DNA from: Nocardioides perillae
GTDB lineage: Bacteria > Actinomycetota > Actinomycetes > Propionibacteriales > Nocardioidaceae
DNA length: 64,000 nucleotides
Reading direction: 5' to 3'
NCBI RefSeq assembly: GCF_013409425.1
Contig: NZ_JACCAC010000001.1
Location: 2,790,001 to 2,854,000 of the forward strand
Part shown: piece after piece, positions 32,031 through 39,369 of the stretch
How the letters are laid out: the number at the start of each line of letters is the position of its first letter
How positions within the stretch are numbered: position 1 is the stretch's first letter
Notes under the pieces: model-generated
Databases searched by the model: none
What the model saw: the letters and a program-made list of their open reading frames with translations, nothing else
Told to the model about the DNA's origin: nothing
Made by a program: the position numbers and the translations under genes

Positions 32031-32941
32031 GGCCGCGATGCTACTTCGCGGCGCTCGAGGCGGTCGAGGCGCCGGTCCTCGCGCTGCGCCTCGCGCATCG
32101 ACTGGCGCACCCACTGCACGAAGAGCGCGGCGAAGAAGAGCAGGCCGATCGCGTCGCCCGAGCCCCACAGGATGCCGCCCGCGACGTGCTGGTCGTCGGC
32201 CACCGACGGCAGCCAGCTGCCCATCGGGCCCTCGCGCAGGGCCAGGTAGTGCTCGCCGCCGATGAGCGTCGACTGCCCCATGATCGTCACGCCGAGGAAG
32301 GCGTGGAACGGCAGCGTCATCACCGTCAGGCCGATGCGGAAGGGGTAGGACATGCGCCCGGGCACCGGGTCGACGCCGACCAGGGGCCAGAAGAACAGCG
32401 CCCCCACCGCCACCAGGTGCACGTGCATCACCTCGTGGACGTACGAGGAGGCCAGGGACGCGTCGTACCAGCCGGTGAAGTAGAGCGCCCACGGCGAGAC
32501 GACGTAGAGCGCGAAGGCGAGCGGCGGGAAGCTCAGGACCCTCGCGACGCGCGAGTGCAGCAGGGCGAGCAGCCAGCGCCGGGGGGCTGCCGGCAGCGTC
32601 CGCAGGGCGAGCGTGACCGGCGCGCCGAGCGCCAGGAACAGCGGCACGACCATCGACAGCAGCATGTGCTGGACCATGTGCACGCTCAGCAGCGTGGTGT
32701 CGTAGGCCGCGAGCCCGGACTGGGTCGCGAAGAGGAACGTGCCCATGCCGGCGCCGACGAAGGCCAGGGTGCGGCCGACGGGCCAGCGGTCGCCGCGCCG
32801 CCGCAGCGAGCGCACCGCCAGCAGGTAGAGCCCCGCCACCCACACCGCACCGACGAAGAGCACCGGGTCGAGGCCCCACTCGGTCACGATCCGGCCCGGC
32901 CCGAACGGGGGCAGGACGGGCTCGGCGGCGGCGGTCAGCAC
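32027..32941 (-). CDS. ctaG: Cytochrome c oxidase assembly factor CtaG (caa3 type)
   Basis: A 304-residue polytopic membrane protein of the caa3_CtaG family, needed for copper insertion or assembly of cytochrome oxidase. About seven TM segments, with His-rich membrane motifs typical of the family: [40 protein letters not shown] and [12 protein letters not shown]. Loop residues [13 protein letters not shown] precede the first helix. It is divergent from ctaE. GTG 32941 is placed seven bases after a TAAAGT hexamer, giving a leaderless start. Confidence 0.9.
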   Translation of the reverse strand: MLTAAAEPVLPPFGPGRIVTEWGLDPVLFVGAVWVAGLYLLAVRSLRRRGDRWPVGRTLAFVGAGMGTFLFATQSGLAAYDTTLLSVHMVQHMLLSMVVPLFLALGAPVTLALRTLPAAPRRWLLALLHSRVARVLSFPPLAFALYVVSPWALYFTGWYDASLASSYVHEVMHVHLVAVGALFFWPLVGVDPVPGRMSYPFRIGLTVMTLPFHAFLGVTIMGQSTLIGGEHYLALREGPMGSWLPSVADDQHVAGGILWGSGDAIGLLFFAALFVQWVRQSMREAQREDRRLDRLERREVASRP

Positions 32942-32948
32942 GCTGTGA

Positions 32949-33009
32949 ACTTTATGACCCGCCTGGGAACCGACCCGGGGTGGGTTGCGGGCGACCTCCC
33001 GGTCATAAT
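32949..33009. promoter_or_regulatory. Symmetric divergent promoter of ctaG and ctaE-qcrCAB
   Basis: TTATGACC (32952-32959) and GGTCATAA (33001-33008) form an 8-base inverted repeat. TAAAGT (minus, 32949-32954) is seven bases before ctaG GTG 32941; CATAAT (plus, 33004-33009) is six bases before ctaE GTG 33016. Each -10 overlaps one repeat arm. A regulator binding the arms would act on both respiratory units at once. Confidence 0.6.
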
Positions 33010-33015
33010 GGCCGT

Positions 33016-33654
33016 GTGGCGACAGCAACAGCGATCCCGGCATCCCGGCTCCACGGGCACCACGACCGGCCCTCGATGGTCAGCGTGGGCACGATCATCT
33101 GGCTCTCCAGCGAGCTGATGTTCTTCGCGGCCCTCTTCGCGAGCTACTTCACGATCCGGGCCGTCAGCCCCGAGCTGTGGGCGCAGGAGACCGAGAAGCT
33201 CAACGTCCCCTTCGCCACGGTCAACACCGTCATCCTGGTGCTGTCGTCGGTGACCTGCCAGCTCGGCGTCTTCGCCGCGGAGCGCGGCCAGGTGGGCCGC
33301 ACCGGCGGCCTCGCGGACTTCCGCGGCTGGGGGCTGCGCGAGTGGTTCATCCTGACCTACGTCATGGGCGCCATCTTCATCGGCGGCCAGGCCCTCGAGT
33401 ACGCCGAGCTCGTCGCCGAGGGCATGACCATCCAGGACTCCGCCTACGGCACGATGTTCTACCTGACCACCGGCTTCCACGGCATCCACGTGACCGGCGG
33501 CCTCATCGCCTTCCTGTTCGTGCTCGGCCGCACCTACATCGCCCGCCGCTTCACCCACGAGCAGGCCGTCTCCGCGATCGTCGTGTCCTACTACTGGCAC
33601 TTCGTCGACGTGGTGTGGATCGGGCTGTTCGCCACGATCTACCTGATCCAGTGA
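33016..33654 (+). CDS. ctaE: Cytochrome c oxidase subunit III
   Basis: A 212-residue aa3 oxidase subunit III in the cytoplasmic membrane. Five to six TM segments: [20 protein letters not shown] with the conserved Glu, [40 protein letters not shown] (FHG..V..G signature) and [20 protein letters not shown] at the C-terminus. It is the first gene of ctaE-qcrC-qcrA-qcrB, the usual arrangement for the actinobacterial bcc-aa3 supercomplex. Leaderless GTG 33016. Confidence 0.96.
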   Translation: MATATAIPASRLHGHHDRPSMVSVGTIIWLSSELMFFAALFASYFTIRAVSPELWAQETEKLNVPFATVNTVILVLSSVTCQLGVFAAERGQVGRTGGLADFRGWGLREWFILTYVMGAIFIGGQALEYAELVAEGMTIQDSAYGTMFYLTTGFHGIHVTGGLIAFLFVLGRTYIARRFTHEQAVSAIVVSYYWHFVDVVWIGLFATIYLIQ

Positions 33655-33745
33655 CCCCGCTGGCGTGGACCGGTCGCCGCCCGTCCGCGCTCGCCCGCCT
33701 GCCCCGCGTGACCGCCCGTCCCCTGAGGAACCCGAGGATCACACC

Positions 33746-34618
33746 GTGCGTCTCCTGAACCGCTCCGCCGGTCGCCTGTCGCGGCACCGTCGAGGCCCGC
33801 TCGCGGGTCTCGCCGTCCTGCTGCTGGGCCTGCTCATGACGGGTGGCCTCTACGCCGTCGTCGCTCCTGCGCAGGCCGAGTCCACCGCCACCGAGACCGA
33901 GCTGGTCGCCGAGGGCCGCGAGCTGTTCCTGGTCGGCTGCTCCTTCTGCCACGGCCAGAACGGCGAGGGTGTGCGCTCGCTCGACGGGGAGAGCCAGCTC
34001 GGCCCGTCGCTGGTCGGCGTCGGCGCCGCCGCCGTCGACTTCCAGGTCGGCACCGGCCGCATGCCGCTCGCCAACCCGGCCGTGCAGGGCCCCGACAAGC
34101 CCCGCGCCTACAACCAGGAGGAGATCGACGCCCTCGCGGCGTACGTCGCCTCGCTCGGCCCCGGCCCCGCGGTGCCCGACCCCTCCGAGTACTCCCTCGA
34201 CGGCCTGTCCGACGCCGAGCGCGAGGAGGCCATCGTCAACGGCGGCCAGGTGTTCCTCACCAACTGCACCGCGTGCCACAACTTCACCGGCGCCGGTGGC
34301 GCGATGCCGCGCGGCAAGTGGGCCCCGCAGCTCGTCGGCGTCGAGCCGAAGTACGTCTACGAGGCGCTGCTGACCGGCCCCTCGCAGATGCCGGTCTTCT
34401 CCAACGGCAACCTGCCGCCCGAGGACAAGCGCGACGTGATCGCCTACCTGCAGTCGCTCGAGGAGGACCCGTCCTACGGCGGCTTCACCCTCGGCTCGCT
34501 GGGTCCCGTGTCCGAGGGCCTCTTCGCCTGGATCGTCGGCATGGGCGGCCTCGTCGCCTTCGCCGTCTGGATCGCCGCCCACACCGCCCGCACCAAGAAG
34601 GACAAGGTGGAAGCGTGA
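33746..34618 (+). CDS. qcrC: Cytochrome bcc complex dihaem cytochrome c subunit
   Basis: A 290-residue dihaem c-type cytochrome, the electron conduit from the Rieske protein to cytochrome oxidase in actinobacteria lacking a soluble cytochrome c. An N-terminal signal/anchor (LAGLAVLLLGLLMTGGLYAV), two haem-binding motifs CSFCH (~67-71) and CTACH (~172-176), distal Met candidates (GRMPLANP, SQMPVFSNG), and a C-terminal anchor (GLFAWIVGMGGLVAFAVWIA). GAGGAT precedes GTG 33746. Its stop overlaps qcrA as GTGA. Confidence 0.96.
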   Translation: MRLLNRSAGRLSRHRRGPLAGLAVLLLGLLMTGGLYAVVAPAQAESTATETELVAEGRELFLVGCSFCHGQNGEGVRSLDGESQLGPSLVGVGAAAVDFQVGTGRMPLANPAVQGPDKPRAYNQEEIDALAAYVASLGPGPAVPDPSEYSLDGLSDAEREEAIVNGGQVFLTNCTACHNFTGAGGAMPRGKWAPQLVGVEPKYVYEALLTGPSQMPVFSNGNLPPEDKRDVIAYLQSLEEDPSYGGFTLGSLGPVSEGLFAWIVGMGGLVAFAVWIAAHTARTKKDKVEA

Positions 34619-35676
34619 GCATCGAGAAGCACGACGCCTCCGTCCCCCACACCGGGGTCGGCTCCGACCTGGCCGAGGAGCCGATCGGCAACCCCGGGCT
34701 GCCGGCGCACACCTGGCGGCCCACCGACGTCGACGACGGCGCGGCGAAGCGTGCGGAGCGCCAGGTCGCGGCGATGTTCGTCGGCGCGATGGTCTGCTCG
34801 GTGCTCTTCGTGGTCGTCTACTTCACCGCCGAGATCGGCGACAACCAGGACGTCTTCCTCGGCCTGGGTGCCTCCAACCTCGGCCTGGGCCTCACGCTGG
34901 GCGGCGCGCTGCTGCTGATCGGCGTCGGCGTCATTCAGTGGGCCCGCAAGCTCATGGCCGACCACGAGCTGGTCGAGATGCGTCACCCCGCCAAGTCCAG
35001 CGAGGAGGACGTCGCCACGACGGTCGCCGCGCTGTCCGCCGGCGCCGAGGAGTCCGGCATCGGCCGCCGCCCGCTGATCCGCAACACCATGATCGGCGCG
35101 CTCGGCATGCTCGGCCTGCCGGCCGTCGTCGCGCTGCGCGACCTGGGTCCCACGCCCGGCGACGCGCTCTACTCCACCATCTGGTCCGAGGGCATGCGCG
35201 TCGCGCGCGACGTGCTCGGCACCCCGATCAAGGTCTCCGACATGGAGATCGGCGACCTGATCAACGGTCAGCCGATGGCGATCTTCGAGGTCGACGAGGA
35301 GGGCGAGCCGCTCGTCGAGGGCGTCGAGCTCTACGTCGCGAAGTCGAAGGCCTCGGTCGTGCTGGTCCGCATGGAGCCCGACGAGATCACCCCGGGCGAG
35401 GGCCGCGAGAACTGGTCGGTGGACGGCATCCTCTGCTACTCGAAGATCTGCACGCACGTCGGCTGCCCGATCTCGCTGTACGAGCAGCAGACCCACCACC
35501 TGCTGTGCCCCTGCCACCAGTCGACCTTCGACTTGGCGGACAGTGCAAGAGTGGTCTTCGGACCTGCAGCCCGCGCCCTGCCCCAGCTGCCGCTGGCGGT
35601 CGACGACGAGGGCTACCTGATCGCACAGAGTGACTTCACCGAACCGGTGGGTCCGAGCTTCTGGGAGCGTGGCTGA
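34615..35676 (+). CDS. qcrA: Ubiquinol-cytochrome c reductase Rieske iron-sulfur subunit
   Basis: A 353-residue Rieske protein of the actinobacterial type with three TMs: VAAMFVGAMVCSVLFVVVYF (~45), GLGLTLGGALLLIGVGVIQW (~88) and a third near IRNTMIGALGMLGLPAVVAL. The [2Fe-2S] ligands are in CTHVGCPISLYE and CPCHQSTFDL, with the disulfide Cys present. The long N-terminal part (~150 residues) is normal for the bcc-aa3 supercomplex. It overlaps qcrC and is two bases before qcrB. Confidence 0.96.
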   Translation: MSIEKHDASVPHTGVGSDLAEEPIGNPGLPAHTWRPTDVDDGAAKRAERQVAAMFVGAMVCSVLFVVVYFTAEIGDNQDVFLGLGASNLGLGLTLGGALLLIGVGVIQWARKLMADHELVEMRHPAKSSEEDVATTVAALSAGAEESGIGRRPLIRNTMIGALGMLGLPAVVALRDLGPTPGDALYSTIWSEGMRVARDVLGTPIKVSDMEIGDLINGQPMAIFEVDEEGEPLVEGVELYVAKSKASVVLVRMEPDEITPGEGRENWSVDGILCYSKICTHVGCPISLYEQQTHHLLCPCHQSTFDLADSARVVFGPAARALPQLPLAVDDEGYLIAQSDFTEPVGPSFWERG

Positions 35677-35678
35677 CC

Positions 35679-37421
35679 ATGAGCACGACGAGCAGCGTCG
35701 CCGAGACCAACGGCGCCACGGCTGCGACCGCGAAGAAGCCCAGCAGGGTCGGCGGTGCCGCCACCTGGGCCGACGAGCGCCTGGGCCTGGCCGGCCTGGC
35801 GAAGAAGAACCTGCGCAAGGTCTTCCCCGACCACTGGTCCTTCATGCTCGGCGAGATCGCGCTGTGGAGCTTCGTGGTCCTGCTGCTGACCGGCGTCTTC
35901 CTCACGCTGTGGTACCGCCCCAGCATGGCCGAGGTGACCTACCTCGGTTCCTATGACCAGCTCCGCGGGCTCCACATGTCCGAGGCGATGGCCTCGACGC
36001 TGAACATCTCCTTCGACGTCCGCGGCGGCCTGCTGATGCGCCAGATGCACCACTGGGCCGCGATGATCTTCATCGCCGCCATGCTGGTGCACCTGATGCG
36101 CGTCTGGTTCACCGGCGCCCACCGCAAGCCGCGCGAGCTCAACTGGGTCATCGGCGTGCTCCTGCTGACGCTCGGCACGCTCGAGGGATTCACGGGCTAC
36201 TCCCTGCCCGACGACCTGCTCTCCGGCACCGGCATCCGGGCCGCCGACGGGTTCGTGAAGTCGATCCCCGTCATCGGCACCTACGGCTCGTTCTTCCTCT
36301 TCGGCGGCGAGTTCCCCGGTGACTCGATCATTCCGCGGCTCTACACGATCCACGTGCTGCTGATCCCGGGTGTGCTGCTCGCGCTGATCGCCGCGCACAT
36401 GCTGCTGCTCGTCTACCACAAGCACACCCAGTGGCCTGGCCCCGGCCGCACCGAGCAGAACGTCGTCGGCTTCCCGATGCTGCCGGTCTACGCCGCCAAG
36501 GCCGGCGGGTTCTTCTTCGTCGTCTTCGGCGTCATCGCCCTCATGGGCGGCGTGATGACGATCAACCCGATCTGGAAGTACGGCCCCTACGACCCCTCGA
36601 AGGTCACCGCGGGCTCGCAGCCCGACTGGTACATGGGCTGGCCCGACGGCGCGCTGCGCATCATGCCGGGCTGGGAGAGCGAGCTCTTCGGCGTCACGAT
36701 CTCCTGGAACGTGTTCATCCCGATCATCCTGCTGCCGACGCTGGCGATCGCGATCCTCATCGCGCTGCCCTTCGTCGAGTCCTGGATCACCGGTGACAAG
36801 CGCGAGCACCACCTGCTGCAGCGCCCGCGCAACGCCCCGACCCGCACGGCCGTGATGGTCGCGCTGATGACCTTCTACGGCCTGATGTGGGCCGCGGGCG
36901 GCAACGACATCATCGCGATCACCTTCGACCTGAGCATCAACCAGATCACGTACTTCATGCGTGCTGCGGTGTTCGTCGGTCCGGTCATCGCCTTCTGGAT
37001 CACCCGCCGCTGGTGCATCTCGCTGCAGCGCAAGGACAACGAGGTGCTGCTGCACGGCTACGAGACCGGCGTCATCATGCGCTCGCCCCAGGGCGGCTAC
37101 ACCGAGCGTCACCTGCCGATCTCGGAGGCCAAGGCCTACACCCTCACCGCGCGGGACCGCGACAGCGTCTACGTCCTCAACGGTGACGCCGAGCGCCTCT
37201 CGGGCCGCAGCCTGGCCCTGGCGAAGGCACGCGAGAAGCTGTCGGCCACCTACTACGGCGACAACGTGCAGAAGCCGACCGCGACCGAGCTCGAGGAGGC
37301 GCACCACCACGCCGAGCACGAGCACGCGCTCGAGGCCGGCCTCGACCACCCCGCCGACGGCCACCAGTTCGACGGCCGGGCCGAGGTCGGTCCCGACCAC
37401 CAGCTCCGCGCCCCGCACTGA
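35679..37421 (+). CDS. qcrB: Cytochrome bcc complex cytochrome b subunit
   Basis: A 580-residue menaquinol-oxidising cytochrome b. Haem-ligand histidines are visible in RQMHHWAAMIFIAAMLVHLM and LYTIHVLLIPGVLLALIAAHML; the Qo-site loop follows, with the actinobacterial PDWYMGWPDGALRIMP in place of the canonical PEWY. About nine TMs. A His/Asp/Glu-rich cytoplasmic tail (LEEAHHHAEHEHALEAGLDH, ~533-552) is longer than in many homologues and could bind metal. It is the last gene of the operon; a strong hairpin terminator follows. Confidence 0.96.
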   Translation: MSTTSSVAETNGATAATAKKPSRVGGAATWADERLGLAGLAKKNLRKVFPDHWSFMLGEIALWSFVVLLLTGVFLTLWYRPSMAEVTYLGSYDQLRGLHMSEAMASTLNISFDVRGGLLMRQMHHWAAMIFIAAMLVHLMRVWFTGAHRKPRELNWVIGVLLLTLGTLEGFTGYSLPDDLLSGTGIRAADGFVKSIPVIGTYGSFFLFGGEFPGDSIIPRLYTIHVLLIPGVLLALIAAHMLLLVYHKHTQWPGPGRTEQNVVGFPMLPVYAAKAGGFFFVVFGVIALMGGVMTINPIWKYGPYDPSKVTAGSQPDWYMGWPDGALRIMPGWESELFGVTISWNVFIPIILLPTLAIAILIALPFVESWITGDKREHHLLQRPRNAPTRTAVMVALMTFYGLMWAAGGNDIIAITFDLSINQITYFMRAAVFVGPVIAFWITRRWCISLQRKDNEVLLHGYETGVIMRSPQGGYTERHLPISEAKAYTLTARDRDSVYVLNGDAERLSGRSLALAKAREKLSATYYGDNVQKPTATELEEAHHHAEHEHALEAGLDHPADGHQFDGRAEVGPDHQLRAPH

Positions 37422-37470
37422 CACGGCGCTGAGCCACGGCTCCCGACCCGTTCAGGAGTCCCGCACCACC

Positions 37471-37512
37471 CGCCGACGGCGCGGTCCCCTCACGGGGGCC
37501 GCGCCGTCGGCG
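37471..37512 (+). terminator. Hairpin terminator of the ctaE-qcrCAB operon
   Basis: Perfect 14-base stem CGCCGACGGCGCGG (37471-37484) with CCGCGCCGTCGGCG (37499-37512); the loop can pair further as CCCC/GGGG. It lacks a clear T tract, as usual at this GC content. Confidence 0.8.
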
Positions 37513-37530
37513 TCTGCGCCCCTCCCCCGC

Positions 37531-37686
37531 CGAGGGGTCACGCGCTGCGCTCACACCGAGGGGTCACGCGCTGGGCTCGCGTCGAGGGGTCGCGCGCTGC
37601 GCTCACACCGAGGGGTCACGCGCTGCGCTGACGCCGAGGGGTCGCGCGCTGGGCTCGCACCGAAGGGTCATGCGCTGCTCCAGCCG
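37531..37686 (+). repeat. Six tandem 26-bp repeats (array 1)
   Basis: Units begin at 37531, 37557, 37583, 37609, 37635 and 37661, all exactly 26 bases apart. The core is CGAGGGGTCRCGCGCTGSGC (20 bases) followed by a 6-base variable tail. The sixth unit, nearest the gene, is degenerate and runs into a CAGCCGCGGCTG palindrome (37681-37692). The period is not a multiple of three, so the array is not a conserved coding repeat. The same repeat recurs inverted at 38717-38898. Confidence 0.92.
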
Positions 37687-37750
37687 CGGCTGTCCACAGG
37701 TCTGGTCGACACACATCGCCGGCCGGCCCGATCTGTGGCAGACCTGGGTC

Positions 37751-38716
37751 ATGACCAACGTGCACAGGACGGCCCGCGACCTCGACCAGCTCGCTGAGCG
37801 CTGTCCGACCACCGCGCCATTCAGCTCCACCCACGCACTGCGGCTCGGCCTCGCGCCGGAGGACCTGAGCGACCTGGTGCGCACCGCCCGACTCAAGCGG
37901 GTGCTCATCGGTGTCTACGTCCGCACGCACGTGGCCGACTCGCTGGCGCTGCGAGCCGCTGCCCTGCGGCTCGTCGTCCCGGACGGCAGCTTCGTCACGG
38001 ACCGCTCCGCCGCGTGGCTGCACGGGGCGTCGATGGCACTCGCCCCTGGGGACCACCTCGAGGTCCCGCCGCTCGACGTCTTTCGCATCCCCAGCGCCAC
38101 CCGGTTGCGCAACCCCATCGTCGTGTCCGGCCGCAGGACCGTCGCCGCGGACGAGCTCTGCACGGTGGCAGGACTGGTCGTGACGACCCCGCTCCGGACC
38201 GCCCTGGATCTCGGGAGGCTCCAGCGACCCGACATCGCCCTCGCCGGCATGGACGGGCTGGCGCGGCTGCAGGCGTTCACGGTGGCGGAGCTCGTCGACG
38301 CCGCAGCGAGGATCCGCGGCGCGCGGGGCGTCGTACAGCTCCGTCGACTCGCGCCCCTGGTCGATCCTGGGGCTGAGTCTCCAGGCGAGTCCGCCCTCCG
38401 CCTGCGGTGGCTCGAGGCCGGTCTCCCGCGGCCTCAGTGCCAGGTCCTGGTGCAGTGCGCCGACGGTCACACCTACTACCTCGACATCGGCCTCGCCGAC
38501 GTCCGCTTCGGCGCGGAGTACGACGGTGCTGACTGGCACGGGCCCGACCGGGCTGCACACGACACGCGACGCCGTCAGTGCATCACGAAGCGGGCCGGAT
38601 GGCACCTCGAGGTGTTCCGGGCCGAGCACGTGCACGGCCGCGACCAGGATGCCCACTACCGCCTGCTGCGCGCCTGGACCGAGCATGCTGCCCGGCGACG
38701 GCGGGTCGTGGTGTGA
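37751..38716 (+). CDS. AbiEi-antitoxin-like / DUF559 (Vsr-like) protein between inverted repeat arrays
   Basis: A 321-residue protein. Residues ~1-95 resemble the AbiEi-type antitoxin HTH region (STHALRLGLAPEDLSDLVRT, LKRVLIGVYVRT, DRSAAWLHGA). The C-terminal ~90 residues resemble DUF559/very-short-patch-repair-like PD-(D/E)xK nucleases: TYYLDIGLADVRFGAEYDGA, then RRRQCITKRAGWHLEVFRAE. No AbiEii toxin gene is adjacent. ATG 37751 has no clear ribosome site. The TGA stop (38714-38716) touches the first base of array 2. Function unknown; recurrent in Nocardioides-type genomes in many copies, as I recall. Confidence 0.8.
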   Translation: MTNVHRTARDLDQLAERCPTTAPFSSTHALRLGLAPEDLSDLVRTARLKRVLIGVYVRTHVADSLALRAAALRLVVPDGSFVTDRSAAWLHGASMALAPGDHLEVPPLDVFRIPSATRLRNPIVVSGRRTVAADELCTVAGLVVTTPLRTALDLGRLQRPDIALAGMDGLARLQAFTVAELVDAAARIRGARGVVQLRRLAPLVDPGAESPGESALRLRWLEAGLPRPQCQVLVQCADGHTYYLDIGLADVRFGAEYDGADWHGPDRAAHDTRRRQCITKRAGWHLEVFRAEHVHGRDQDAHYRLLRAWTEHAARRRRVVV

Positions 38717-38898
38717 CGCGGGTGCCAGCGCGCGACCCCTCGGCGTCAGCGCAGCGCGTGACCCCTCGGCCACAGCCCAGCGCGCGACCCCTCGGCCACA
38801 GCCCAGCGCGCGACCCCTCGGCCACAGCCCAGCGCGCGACCCCTCGACGCCAGCGCAGCGCGCGACCCCTCGACCTCAGCGCAGCGCGCGACCCCTCG
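38717..38898 (-). repeat. Seven tandem 26-bp repeats in inverted orientation (array 2)
   Basis: Units end at 38742, 38768, 38794, 38820, 38846, 38872 and 38898, period exactly 26. Read on the minus strand each begins CGAGGGGTC like array 1. Unit 38743-38768 is the exact reverse complement of unit 37609-37634. Three consecutive units (38769-38846) are identical to one another, a sign of recent amplification. The 6-base tails vary between the other units. Confidence 0.92.
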
Positions 38899-38914
38899 GC
38901 GAGCACCCGGAGAC

Positions 38915-38953
38915 GACGACACCCCCGGGAGCTGGCTCCGCGGGGGTGTCGTC
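38915..38953. terminator. Bidirectional hairpin terminator beyond array 2
   Basis: Perfect 13-base stem GACGACACCCCCG (38915-38927) with CGGGGGTGTCGTC (38941-38953); the loop can pair further (GGAG/CTCC). It lies between array 2 and the convergent ctaF gene and can end transcripts from both sides. Confidence 0.8.
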
Positions 38954-38970
38954 GGTGACGGCTGCGTGCG

Positions 38971-39369
38971 TCAGTGCGCGTGCTCGCCGCGGTAGTACTC
39001 GAAGATCCAGCCCGACAGCGTGAGCACGCCGCCGGCCGCACCCATGATGAACAGCCACCAGGCGCCGAAGGCGGTCGCGAAGACCATCACGCCCAGCACA
39101 GCGGCGCACCACAGCGGCCACCAGGAGTAGGGCGGGAAGAAGCCGAGCTCGCCGGCGCCCTCCGCGATCTCGCCGTCCTTGCGGTCCTCCGGACGCGGCT
39201 CCATGCGCGAGGCGTGGAACCCGAGGTAGATCGCGACCATCAGCGTCAGCAGCGTGGTCATCACCAGCGCCGAGGTGCCGGTCCAGTCACCGGTGATGAA
39301 CCAGTAGGCCGGGCTGACCAGCGCCAGGAAGATCGTCGTGATGAGGAAGATCCAGGTCTCGGCCTTCAT
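38971..39369 (-). CDS. ctaF: Cytochrome c oxidase subunit IV (actinobacterial CtaF)
   Basis: A 132-residue small membrane subunit specific to the actinobacterial aa3 oxidase. Four TMs in two pairs: [40 protein letters not shown], then after the acidic loop [40 protein letters not shown] and [23 protein letters not shown] 39369 overlaps the ctaD stop as ATGA. Last gene of ctaC-ctaD-ctaF, followed by the bidirectional hairpin. Confidence 0.95.
   Translation of the reverse strand: MKAETWIFLITTIFLALVSPAYWFITGDWTGTSALVMTTLLTLMVAIYLGFHASRMEPRPEDRKDGEIAEGAGELGFFPPYSWWPLWCAAVLGVMVFATAFGAWWLFIMGAAGGVLTLSGWIFEYYRGEHAH

Noticed and set aside
37531-38898. Repeat arrays as a CRISPR
   Set aside because: Units abut with only six variable bases, there are no spacer-length unique segments, orientation inverts across a gene, and no cas genes are present.
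37616-39041. Long open frames running through the 26-bp repeats on both strands
   Set aside because: The period is not a multiple of three, so every unit changes frame; openness comes from the GC-rich repeat lacking stops. The plus-strand gene 37751-38716 has real domain matches, the antisense frames do not.
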